64,000 bases of DNA, from positions 496,001 through 560,000 of the forward strand of contig NZ_JAPDIA010000009.1 of assembly GCF_029525575.1 (NCBI RefSeq), read 5' to 3'. The notes below the pieces were generated by a model, which saw only the letters and a program-made list of their open reading frames with translations, made no database searches and was not told where the DNA came from. Both the position numbers and the translations under genes were made by a program. This DNA comes from Cohnella rhizosphaerae (GTDB taxonomy: Bacteria; Bacillota; Bacilli; Paenibacillales; Paenibacillaceae). Shown here piece by piece: positions 9,531 to 18,086 of the stretch. Positions within the stretch are counted from its first letter, which is position 1; each line of letters begins with the position of its first letter.

Positions 9531-11189
9531 TTGCCTTTGTTCGGAAATCGAACGCATCTTCTATCTCGCAAGTCGCGACGGAACAAGCGGGCGGCGGGGA
9601 ACGCGGGACCGTCGACCGGCGGAGACGGCGGAGGCGCGGGCGGCGGACGGCTGGACGGACGGCTGGACGAGCTGCTTGCCCGGGCGACGCGCGTCTTCGG
9701 CACGGACACGACGTTGACCGTCCGCAAATTCCGCATCTTCGGCATGTTCCCGGCGGCGATGCTTTATTTCCCCAACATGCTCGACCAGAACACCTTGAAC
9801 GAGACGATCCTGAAGCCTGCGATGAGCGCGCCCGTCGGGTTGGATTCGTCCGATTGGACGGCTCCGGAGCTGCTGGACCGGCTGGCAAGCGAGGCGTTGT
9901 GGCACAGCGATTGCCGTGGGACGGTAGATTTCGATGCGCTGGTCGAGGCGCTTCTGCACGGAGATACCGTACTGGCGGCGGAAGGCTCGGAGACGGCGCT
10001 CGTCATCGGGACCCGGCAGATCGACAAGCGCGGCATCGACCAGCCGGGCACCGAGCAGGTTATCCGCGGTCCGCGCGAAGGCTTCGTCGAGCCGCTGGGT
10101 CCGAATATTGCGTTGATCCGTTACCGGCTTCAGGCCGCCGAGCTTCGGACGAGGCAGCTGACGGTCGGTCGCAAAACGCGCTCGAAGGTCGTCGTCTGCT
10201 ACATGGAAGGATTGACCGATCCGGCGTTGCTGGCTGAAGTCGACAGACGGCTCGACGCGATCGACATCGATGCGGTGCTCGACTCGGGTTATTTGGAGCA
10301 GTTCATCGAGGATAACCAATGGTCGCCTTTTCCCCAAGTCCAATATACCGAGCGTCCGGACAAAGTCGTGGCGAACCTGCTGGAAGGCAGAGTCGCGATT
10401 CTGGTGGACGGCTCGCCGCTGGCGCTGATCGTGCCGACCGTGTTCAATCAGTTTTATCAGGCGGTCGAGGATTATACCGAGCGGTTCTTGCAGATGAGCG
10501 CGATCCGGATGGCGCGCCTCGTGGCGCTCGTATTTTCGCTTGTATTTCCCGCGATCTATGTGTCCGTCATCTCGTTCAATCCCGAGCTGATCCCGACCGA
10601 GTTCGCCGTCGCCGTCGCCGGCGGCCGCGCGGGGGTGCCTTGGCCGGCCGTCGTCGAGGTGCTGATCATCGAGGTCTCGATGGAGGTGCTGCGGGAGGCG
10701 ACGATCCGGCTGCCGCAGCAGGTCGGCGGCGCCTTGTCCATCGTCGGCGTGCTCGTCATCGGGCAGGCTGCCGTGGCCGCGGGCTTCGCCAGTCCGATCA
10801 CGGTCGTCATCATCGCGCTCACGACGATCGGCTCCTTCGCGACCCCGGCGTACAATGCCGCGCTGGCGCTTCGCCTGCTGCGTTTTCCGCTGATCATCAT
10901 CGCCGGGATATTCGGTCTGTACGGCGTCATGATCGGCCTGATCTTGATCGCCAACCACCTGCTGTCGCTCAAGTCGTTCGGCGTTCCCTATTTAAGCCCG
11001 CTCGTGCCCGCCAACGCCGAAGGCATGAAGGACGTGCTCATCCGCGGGCCGCTTTGGTGGATGAAGCGACGGCCCGAATTCCTCAAGCCCAAAAATCGCG
11101 TCCGCGTCGGTCCCGACATGACCGAGCCGCCCGAGACGAACGGCCGGGGAGAAGACGGCGGCCATCCCCCATCAACCGCAAAGGAATGA
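9531..11189 (+). CDS. Spore germination protein GerAA-type (GerA family, A subunit)
   Basis: The 552-residue protein is the membrane A subunit of a nutrient germinant receptor in the spore inner membrane. A hydrophilic N-terminal domain ends in the family region EGRVAILVDGSPLALIVPTV, and transmembrane segments follow (VALVFSLVFPAIYVSVISF; LPQQVGGALSIVGVLVIGQA; TTIGSFATPAYNAALALRLL), typical of GerAA/GerKA. The start is TTG 9531 with AGGGAGAG 7 bases upstream. It overlaps gerAB by four bases, so the genes are translationally coupled. No frame break is seen. The germinant is unknown. Confidence 0.93.
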   Translation: MPLFGNRTHLLSRKSRRNKRAAGNAGPSTGGDGGGAGGGRLDGRLDELLARATRVFGTDTTLTVRKFRIFGMFPAAMLYFPNMLDQNTLNETILKPAMSAPVGLDSSDWTAPELLDRLASEALWHSDCRGTVDFDALVEALLHGDTVLAAEGSETALVIGTRQIDKRGIDQPGTEQVIRGPREGFVEPLGPNIALIRYRLQAAELRTRQLTVGRKTRSKVVVCYMEGLTDPALLAEVDRRLDAIDIDAVLDSGYLEQFIEDNQWSPFPQVQYTERPDKVVANLLEGRVAILVDGSPLALIVPTVFNQFYQAVEDYTERFLQMSAIRMARLVALVFSLVFPAIYVSVISFNPELIPTEFAVAVAGGRAGVPWPAVVEVLIIEVSMEVLREATIRLPQQVGGALSIVGVLVIGQAAVAAGFASPITVVIIALTTIGSFATPAYNAALALRLLRFPLIIIAGIFGLYGVMIGLILIANHLLSLKSFGVPYLSPLVPANAEGMKDVLIRGPLWWMKRRPEFLKPKNRVRVGPDMTEPPETNGRGEDGGHPPSTAKE

Positions 11190-11194
11190 CGACG

Positions 11195-12299
11195 ATGACC
11201 AAAGCAACGAGGGACATCAGCGCCTTGCAGGCAACGGCAGTCCTGGTGAGCACGATCATCGGCGTAGGCGTGCTGCCGCTGCCGCTTTTCGCCGTTCGGG
11301 CGGCGAACACCGGCGGACCGCTGGTCACGCTGCTGGCGTGCGTTTGCGCGCTGGTCGGCCTTCTGTTCGTCGCCTTGCTGGGCATGCGTTTTCCCGACGA
11401 AACGATCATTCAGTACAGCGAGCGCCTGATCGGCAGGTGGCCCGCGCGAGCCGTCGGTCTGTGCGTCGTCGTTTTTTTTGCGCTGCTTACGTCTCTGACC
11501 GCCCGGGAGTTCGGCGAGGTAGTCGTCACCTCCGTCTTGAAGCAGACGCCGGTCGAAGTGACGGTCATCGTCATGCTGATGCTGGCGGCCATCTCCGCGC
11601 GCAACACGATGACGACGTTCGCCTATATTCATTTCTTTTACGTTCCGCTGCTGCTCGTGCCCGTGCTCTTGATCATCATCCTGTCGCTCAAAAACGCCGA
11701 ATTGCTCAATCTGCAGCCGATCTGGGGCAACCGGCCGGCGGGCATGACCGAGGGGATCGTGACGATCGCCGCGCTGTTCCAGGGCTCGTTCGTCCTGACG
11801 ATCGTCATTCCCGGGATGCGCAAGCCCGCCAAGGCGCTCGCGGTGAGCTTGTACTCCATCCTGATCGCGGGCGGCCTGTACGTCGTCATCGTCATCGCCG
11901 TCATCGGCGTGTTCGGCGCGGAGGAGACGCGGGGAGCTGCTGTGGCCGACGCTGGAGCTGGCCAAGGCGACGTCGTTGCCAGCGAACGTGCTTGAACGCC
12001 TCGACGGCGCGTTTCTGGCCGTGTGGGTCACCGCCGTTTTCACGACGCTGCTGTCCAGCTACTACTTGACCAGCCAATCGCTCATGCAACTGCTGCGCCT
12101 TCAGGAACCGCGTATTTTTACGTTTTTCCTGCTGCCCTTCGTATTCGTGCTCGCGATGGTGCCGGCCAATATCGTCAAAATGTACGAATCCGTCGTGTCC
12201 GTCGGCCGCATCGGGCTCGTGCTGACGACCGTCTATCCGGGCCTGCTCCTGCTGATCGCCGTCCTGCGCAAGAAAGGAGGGAGCGCGCTTGGACGATAA
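11195..12299 (+). CDS. Spore germination protein GerAB-type (one frameshift)
   Basis: This is the B subunit of the germinant receptor, a multi-pass protein of the amino acid permease superfamily. Visible segments include ISALQATAVLVSTIIGVGVL, QYSERLIGRWPARAVGLCVV and GRIGLVLTTVYPGLLLLIAV. A G4 run at 11931-11934 breaks the frame. Read as three G it gives ETRELLWPTLELAKATSLP, the conserved GerAB region, then VLERLDGAFLAVWVTAVF. The start is ATG 11195 with AAAGGA upstream; ATG 11186 overlaps the gerAA stop and is the alternative. Confidence 0.9.
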
Positions 12300-13564
12300 C
12301 GCGCAATATCCCGATGACGCGCCGAATCTATTGAAGCGGGCCGCGCGCCGCGCGTCGCGTCTCTGTCCGGCGCTGCTGGCCGCGGCGCTCCTGTGCGGAT
12401 GCTGGGATCGAACGGAGATCGAAGACCGGGCGATCGTGCTCGGGGTCTCGATCGACAAGGCGCTGCCGGAAGCGGAAAGCGAGGAGGAACCGGTCTCCCA
12501 CTATGTCAAGGGGCTCGGGCCGCCGGCATCGGACCTTATTCGCGTCGGCGTGCAGATCGCCTTGCCCGGACGCATCCCGCTCGGTCCCGGCGAGAGCGGC
12601 GGGGGCGGCGGCGGCGGCAACGATCCGCAGAAGACCGTATGGGTGCTGGACGTCGTAGGCCATTCCGTCAACGACGCGCTGATGAACCTGCAGCAGGAGC
12701 TGTCGGCCAAGCTGTTTTTCGGCCATCTGCGCGTCATCGTGATCTCGGAGGAGATGGCCCGCTTCGGTCTGGAAAACGTCAACGATTACTTCCACCGCAA
12801 CCCCGAAGTGCGCCGTATGGCGTGGATGATGGTGGCCAAGGGAGAAGCGCTCGCGCTCATGAAGGCCTCGCCGAAGCTGGAACGGGTGCCGTCGCTCTAT
12901 CTGATGACGACGCTCGACGAGGGCATTCGGATGGGCAAATTTCCGCAGGACTATATCGGCATCTTCTGGAGCCGCAAGTCGAAGCTGGGGCAAGAAGGGT
13001 TCCTGCCTTATGTCGAGCTGAGGAAAAATCAGACGCTTGAAACGCGGGGGGCTCGCATTGTTCCAGGGAAGCCGGATGGTCGGCGCGACGATGCCGCTCG
13101 ACATCGCCGTATATATGGCGCTCAAGGGCAACAACCCGGGCGGCTACAGCGCTTTCGTGAAGGTGCGGGGCACGGAAGTGATGACCCACGTCACGCACCG
13201 GGAAGCCAAGACGACCTTCGAGATTCGGGACGGCAAGCCCTACTTCAAATTCAAGACCGCCTTCGAGCTCAACCTGGAGGAGAAGATTAACAACGACCTG
13301 AACATCCAGGATCCGTCGGTCATCCGCGATATCGAAGAAAGCCAGACGAAGGGCGCAACCAAGCTGATCGAGTCGTTTCTCGAAAAAACGCAGGCGCTTG
13401 GTTCGGATGTGCTGGGGCTCGGCGAGTACGTACGGGCCAAAGCGCCGGACTACTGGAACCGGAACGTGAGGACGAAGGAACGCTGGCAGCGGATGTACAA
13501 GGAGATCGAATACGAGATACAAATCGACATGAAAATACGCCGCATCGGCATGAAAGCCGAATGA
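12289..13564 (+). CDS. Spore germination lipoprotein GerAC-type (one frameshift)
   Basis: This is the C subunit of the germinant receptor, a lipoprotein. The signal peptide ends in LLAAALLCGC, followed by the family signature WDRTEIEDRAIVLGVSIDKA. The C-terminal domain (GATKLIESFLEKTQALGSDV, FGEYV-like GLGEYVRAKAP) is typical. One extra G in the G6 run at 13046-13051 splits the gene; corrected, TLETRG joins LALFQGSRMVG. A glycine-rich GGGGGGG loop near residue 103 is unusual. The TTG start at 12289 overlaps gerAB by 11 bases and has AAAGGAGG in place. Confidence 0.9.
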
Positions 13565-13588
13565 CGCGCGAGAACGGAGGCGAAAGCG

Positions 13589-13789
13589 ATGCCGATTTTC
13601 GGCCATGGCGTCAATTATTCCGCATTTTCCATCCCGATCTGGTTCCTCGGCGGCATGCTGGTCCTCCTCGTGGATGCCCGCCGCTGCAAAATGGCCGGTC
13701 ATCGGAAGGACGAGTTGGTCGCCAAGTTCTCGGGCTGGCTGAACATCGCCCTAGGCGTTTTTTTCCTGGTTCGGGAGTGGGTGGTTTAA
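13589..13789 (+). CDS. Small two-TM membrane protein at the end of the germination operon
   Basis: The 66-residue protein has two hydrophobic segments (FSIPIWFLGGMLVLLVDARR and LNIALGVFFLVREWVV) joined by a charged loop. It starts 24 bases after gerAC on the same strand with GGAGG upstream, so it is likely co-transcribed. It resembles the small CLC_0170-type family often found near ger operons; that assignment is from memory and tentative. Confidence 0.7.
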   Translation: MPIFGHGVNYSAFSIPIWFLGGMLVLLVDARRCKMAGHRKDELVAKFSGWLNIALGVFFLVREWVV

Positions 13790-13920
13790 AGGGTGGCGGG
13801 GTATGCAAGGCACGGTCGCATCGGCTGCGCCGATCGCCGCCATCGATAACGTTCATGCCCCGGCGCCGCGCGATTCGCTACAATCAAGTTCATATCCAAA
13901 TGGAGAGAGGGCGAACTTGA

Positions 13921-14385
13921 ATGACGAACGCGATGACTTTGCGTGAGGCGGAAGCCAGGCTGCGCGGGTGGATGCGGGAGCTGCCGCCGCTGCTCGCGGA
14001 CAGATCCGAGGAGGAGCTGAAGGCGCGCCCAGGGCCGGGCAAGTGGTCCCAGCTCGAGATTTTGGGGCATCTGTGCGACTCGGCGCTGCACAATCTGATG
14101 CGGTTCGTCCGGATCCGGATCGAGCCGCGGCCGCAGCCGTTGACGCCGTACGCGCAGGACGATTGGGTGAGCGGGCAGCGTTACCAGGCGGCGTCCTACG
14201 ATGACGTGCTGAGCCTGTGGCTCGCCTTGAATGCGCGGATCGCGGATGTATGGGCGGGCTTGCCCGAGGGCGGCGGCGCGTGGACGTTTTTGCGTCCGGA
14301 CGGGACGACGGTCGCGCTCGAACTGTGGGCGGACGACTACGTCCTGCATTTAGAGCACCACCTTCGGGCTATGAAAATCGATTGA
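13921..14385 (+). CDS. DinB-like four-helix-bundle protein
   Basis: The 154-residue protein has the DinB/YfiT layout: LSEEEL-type helix (DRSEEELKARPGPGKWSQLE), GHLCDSALHN, and C-terminal DYVLHLEHHL. The spaced histidines would form the metal site. Family members include bacillithiol-dependent transferases. ATG 13921 follows a GAGAGGG ribosome site. Substrate unknown. Confidence 0.85.
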   Translation: MTNAMTLREAEARLRGWMRELPPLLADRSEEELKARPGPGKWSQLEILGHLCDSALHNLMRFVRIRIEPRPQPLTPYAQDDWVSGQRYQAASYDDVLSLWLALNARIADVWAGLPEGGGAWTFLRPDGTTVALELWADDYVLHLEHHLRAMKID

Positions 14386-14401
14386 TTCATGTGAATTGTG
14401 G

Positions 14402-14444
14402 GCGTGCCCAATTTGAGATTAATGCGTGCCCAATACGATTAATC
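14402..14444 (+). promoter_or_regulatory. Direct repeat upstream of the MFS gene, possible operator
   Basis: GCGTGCCCAAT occurs at 14402 and again at 14424, and each copy is followed by GATTAAT. The 22-bp spacing is close to two helical turns, as for tandem regulator sites. A TATGAT (14516-14521) about 40 bases before the MFS start could be the -10. No partner protein can be named. Confidence 0.35.
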
Positions 14445-14557
14445 GATCGTTTAACAATTAATCATTTGTTCAAAAATGGAACATTCTCCCTATCCACAAC
14501 GCTGCCCCGATCCGGTATGATAGAAGCCTACTATCGCAGAATCGTGGTGCAGCTTGC

Positions 14558-15784
14558 TTGAACAAACTTCGCGGATTTTTAGCCTCCTATCACCCTATCG
14601 TATTTTCGCTGCTGATCGGCCATATGATTTCCCGCATCGCCACTTCCATGAGCATGCCGTTTCTCGCGCTGTATCTCGCCGCGCATACGGACATGGGGCC
14701 GGGCGGCATCGGATTTATCGTAGGCGCTGGCGCGCTGGCCGCCACGTTCGGCGGCTTCCTCGGCGGCGCGCTGTCCGACCGTTACAGCCGCCGACTGGTC
14801 ATGTTCGCTTCGCTTTTCGTATGGAGCGGCGTGTTTGTCGGCTTCGCGCTCACGGACTCTCCGGCCGTCCTGCTGCTGCTTAGCCTGATGAACGGCTTGT
14901 GCCGATCCTGGTTCGAGCCCGTGTCGCAGGTGCTCATGGCCGACCTCACGCCGAAGGAACGCCGGATGAACGTATTTTCCATGCGCTACCTGATGGCCAA
15001 CGTCGGCGTCGCGATCGGGCCGGTGCTCGGCGTCTGGCTCGGCCTCGGCAACGGCGGCCTCGCTTTTGTGATCACGGGAGCCATTTATTTCGTTTACGCC
15101 ATCACGCTTTACAGCATGATGATAAGCTTCGGAATCAAAGACATCGAGGGAGGCAACCGGGCGGCGAAGGCGACGATCGCCGACGCCGGACGCGTCCTCA
15201 TGGGAGACGCCTCGCTGCGGCTGTTCCTGCTGGGCGGCATCGTCGTCGGCATCGGCTACAGCCAGCTGTTCGGCAACATGGCGCCGCACCTGGACCGCGT
15301 GTTCGGCCACGGGGACCGCCTGTTCGGCTATCTGCTGACGATCAATGCGGTTACCGTCATCGCGCTCCAGATTCCGCTCGGCTGGCTGGCGAACAAGCGC
15401 CCGCCGTTATTCGCGCTGCATGCGGGGAACCTGTTTTTCGCGATTGGACTCGCCGGCATCGGCTATGCGGAGACGTTCGCCTTGCAGGTCGTCGCCATGA
15501 TCCTGTTCACCGTCGGCGAGATCCTGAACTACCCGGCTGCCACGATGCTGCTGGACAGGCTGGCTCCGGAGCACCTGCGAGGCGCCTACTATGGCGCCCA
15601 GACGTTCTCCAATCTGGGCCAGTTCATCGGGCCCTGGGCGGGCGGCTGGCTCCTCGGCGAATACGGCGGCCGGACGATGTTCGCGGCGATGGCGGTCGTC
15701 GTCCTGCTCTCCTCGCTCGTCTATCGGGCGGGAAGCCGAGACAGCCGGAAGACGATGTCCGCGGGGAAGAGCGGCGCGCTGTAG
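14558..15784 (+). CDS. MFS transporter
   Basis: The 408-residue protein has about 12 hydrophobic segments and the MFS motif A in the loop after TM2 (GGALSDRYSRRLVMF). The TM4-5 region carries LMADLTPKERRMNVFSMRYL, as in drug/metabolite efflux carriers, and the second half has GWLANKRPP. It sits in the cell membrane; substrate unknown. The start is TTG 14558, a weak choice, because no strong ribosome site is visible. Confidence 0.88.
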   Translation: MNKLRGFLASYHPIVFSLLIGHMISRIATSMSMPFLALYLAAHTDMGPGGIGFIVGAGALAATFGGFLGGALSDRYSRRLVMFASLFVWSGVFVGFALTDSPAVLLLLSLMNGLCRSWFEPVSQVLMADLTPKERRMNVFSMRYLMANVGVAIGPVLGVWLGLGNGGLAFVITGAIYFVYAITLYSMMISFGIKDIEGGNRAAKATIADAGRVLMGDASLRLFLLGGIVVGIGYSQLFGNMAPHLDRVFGHGDRLFGYLLTINAVTVIALQIPLGWLANKRPPLFALHAGNLFFAIGLAGIGYAETFALQVVAMILFTVGEILNYPAATMLLDRLAPEHLRGAYYGAQTFSNLGQFIGPWAGGWLLGEYGGRTMFAAMAVVVLLSSLVYRAGSRDSRKTMSAGKSGAL

Positions 15785-15797
15785 CGCGCAGCATTGG

Positions 15798-15836
15798 AAG
15801 GGCCAAGGTCGCGTAGGCGGTCTCGGCTCTTTTTTG
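15798..15836 (+). terminator. Probable terminator after the MFS gene
   Basis: AGGGCCAAGGTC can pair, with some G-U pairs, with GGTCTCGGCTCT, and TTTTTT follows at the 3' side. The stem is imperfect. Confidence 0.5.
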
Positions 15837-15864
15837 CGTCCGGACGGAGGGGGAAAGTCCCATC

Positions 15865-16068
15865 ATCCGGCAACAACTCCGCGCCTCGGCGCCGCTCATC
15901 TGGCAGACTAGTCTTATCCGGCAACAACTCCGCGTCTTAGTGCCGCTCATCTGGCTGACTAGTCTTATCCGGCAACAACTTGGCACTTTTGTGCCGCCCC
16001 TGTGGCAAACTAGTCCTATCCGGCAACAACTCCGCGCCTCGGCACCGCTCCTATGGCAGACTAGTACA
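15865..16068. repeat. 51-bp tandem repeat array C1 (4 copies)
   Basis: ATCCGGCAACAACT begins units at 15865, 15916, 15967 and 16018, exactly 51 bp apart. Units end in CAGACTAGTCTT-like sequence. It is intergenic, downstream of the MFS terminator. Confidence 0.95.
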
Positions 16069-16129
16069 TGCATGCGTACATCATCGATCTATCAAATACG
16101 AAGCTTGGGTATGAAGCACAGCACTTGCT

Positions 16130-16450
16130 GGACCGGATCGTGAAGCTGTAGAGTAACTTTTTGCCTCTACAGCACCATATGGACCGGTTCGCGAGGCCAT
16201 AGATAGAGTAACTTTTTGCCTCTACAGCACCATATGGACCGGTTCGCGAGGTTGTAGAGTAACTTTTTTACCTTTACAGCACCATATGGAGCGGTTCGCG
16301 AGGCTGTAGAGTAACTTTTTGCCCTTACAGCATCTTTTGGACCGGTTCGCGAGGCCATAGAGTAACTTTTTGCCTCTACAGCACCATATGGACCGGTTCG
16401 CGAGGCTGTAGAGTAACTTTTTGCCTTTACACCACCCTGGACCGGTCCGC
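16130..16450. repeat. 51-bp tandem repeat array B2 (about 6 copies)
   Basis: Same family as the array at 4927-5282. GGACCGG-type unit starts fall at 16130, 16181, 16236, 16288, 16339, 16390 and 16439; small indels vary the spacing. In this copy GCTGTAGAG and CTCTACAGC form a perfect 9-bp stem around an 11-nt T-rich loop. The array lies between the two family C arrays. Confidence 0.95.
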
Positions 16451-16528
16451 GACGCTGAAGAGCGTGTTTGAGGTGAAAATCCTGCACTTTTAATCGATTG
16501 ATGATTTACGCCGTGCTGCACTAGTCCT

Positions 16529-16660
16529 ATCCGGCAACAACTCCGCACTTTTGTGTCGCTCCTCTAGCAGACGAGTCCTATTCGGCAATAACTCCGCGCC
16601 TTGGCGCCGCTTCTCTGGTAGACTAGTCTACCCAGAAACAACTCCGCGCTTGGCGCCGCT
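16529..16660. repeat. 51-bp tandem repeat array C2 (about 2.6 copies)
   Basis: Units start at 16529, 16580 and about 16630 and match family C (CCGGCAACAACTCCGC, then CTAGTC). Array B2 separates it from C1, as if inserted into one older array. The remaining sequence to 16790 shows nothing recognisable. Confidence 0.9.
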
Positions 16661-16808
16661 CACCAACTTTCGTAACAACCGCAATTACGCTCCATTTTCT
16701 GCAGCTCCCGCTTTCCTCACCGCACGTCCCTGCGTGCGTTCTCCAGCGAATCGTGTTAAAATGCAGGCCATGCGCGACTGGAGTCGCAATATTTGGAGGT
16801 GCCTTGCC

Positions 16809-17891
16809 TTGACGGCGACACGAACATTTGCCTTTATCGGTTCCTATGCGGACGCGGAGGGACCTGGTCTGTACGCCTGCGCTTACGACGAAAGCACCGG
16901 CGCGCTGACGCTGCTCGACCAGGCGGACGGGCTGCAGAACCCGACGTTCCTTGCCGTAAACGAAGAGAGCCGCACGATCTACCCGCTTACGGAGATCAAG
17001 GATGCCGAGGGCACGCGCCGCGGCGCGGCCGCGGCATACCGCTTCTCGCCCGCCGAAGGCAGGCTGCAAAAGGTAAACGAGGCGCAGGCGATCCCCGCGA
17101 CCGCCTGCCATATCGCGCTCGACCGGACGAACCGCCTCGTCATGACCGCTAGCTATCACGGCGGCCTGTTCGGCGTGTCCGACGTGCGGGACGACGGCGG
17201 GGTCGGCGCGCCGCGCGAGCTCCACCGGCACGAAGGAAAGGGCGCGTTGCCCGTCCAGAGCCAGGCGCGCGTCCACTCGGTTATCGTCGATCGCGACAAC
17301 CGTTACGCCGCCGTGTCCGATCTGGGACTGGACAAGGTGTTTTTGTACAAGCTGGACCCGGCGAATCGCAGCCTGAAGCGCCACAGCGAGACCGACATCG
17401 CGCCGGGCTCGGGGCCGCGCCACTTCGTCTTCCACCCGCAGCTCCCTTTCGGCTACGGGATCAACGAATTGAACAGCACGCTGACGGTGTACGCGTACGA
17501 CGCCGAAGCAGGCAGGCTCAAGGTCGCGCAGACGATCTCGACGCTGCCCAAAGCGTTCGAAGGCGACAATGCCTGCGCGGACATCCACCTGTCCCCGGAC
17601 GGCAAGTTCCTGTACGGCTCCAACCGCGGCCACGACAGCATCGTCGTCTGCCGAATCGATCCGAAGAACGGCCTGCTGGAGCCGGTCGAATACGCGCCAA
17701 CGCTCGGCGGGCATCCGCGCAACTTCGCGGTGTCCCCGGACGGCCGTTTCGTGCTCGTCGCCAACCGGGACGGCAATCACGTCGTGACGTTCAGCCGCGA
17801 CGCCGACACCGGCAAGCTGCTGCCCACCGGCAGCGAGCTGAGCGTGTCCAAGCCGGTGTGCGTCCGCTTCGCGGCGTTCGCAGGCGAATAA
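16809..17891 (+). CDS. 6-phosphogluconolactonase-like seven-bladed propeller protein (copy 1)
   Basis: The 360-residue cytosolic lactonase-family protein (Pgl/YkgB type) opens with FAFIGSYADAEGPGLYAC and has repeated blade motifs (DGKFLYGSNRGHDSIVVCRI, DGRFVLVANRDGNHVVTFSR) and TDIAPGSGPRHFVFHP. Family members hydrolyse 6-phosphogluconolactone or related sugar lactones. TTG 16809 is chosen because GGAGG lies 9 bases upstream; the frame is open further back only by chance. A paralogue lies at 23123. Substrate not proven. Confidence 0.87.
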   Translation: MTATRTFAFIGSYADAEGPGLYACAYDESTGALTLLDQADGLQNPTFLAVNEESRTIYPLTEIKDAEGTRRGAAAAYRFSPAEGRLQKVNEAQAIPATACHIALDRTNRLVMTASYHGGLFGVSDVRDDGGVGAPRELHRHEGKGALPVQSQARVHSVIVDRDNRYAAVSDLGLDKVFLYKLDPANRSLKRHSETDIAPGSGPRHFVFHPQLPFGYGINELNSTLTVYAYDAEAGRLKVAQTISTLPKAFEGDNACADIHLSPDGKFLYGSNRGHDSIVVCRIDPKNGLLEPVEYAPTLGGHPRNFAVSPDGRFVLVANRDGNHVVTFSRDADTGKLLPTGSELSVSKPVCVRFAAFAGE

Positions 17892-18074
17892 TCAATCGAG
17901 CGAAGCCGGACGCCGCTGCCTGCGAAGAGGCAAAGTCGGCTGCTTAATCTCATGCCGAGTCTCCAACGATTTCTACACGGAATCGCCGCTGGATCCACTC
18001 TGGCTCCGCGCGATTCCAGCTACGGCAGCTTTGATTTTTGCGATCGGACGTTCTGGTTTTCCGGCAGCTCGTGC

Positions 18075-18080
18075 TATAAT
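18075..18080 (+). promoter_or_regulatory. Consensus -10 box directly before the helicase gene
   Basis: TATAAT lies only six bases before the ATG at 18087, with a weak TTCTGG 18 bases further up. If used, transcription would start at or next to the ATG, giving a leaderless mRNA. Confidence 0.4.
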
Positions 18081-18086
18081 CGAACC

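Noticed and set aside
16167-16487. Repetitive ORFs on the minus strand of array B2
   Set aside because: Same reason: a 17-residue period from the DNA repeat, without a start signal.
1-16660. CRISPR arrays at the regular 51-bp repeats
   Set aside because: The whole 51-bp unit repeats; there are no unique spacers between short repeats and no cas genes nearby.
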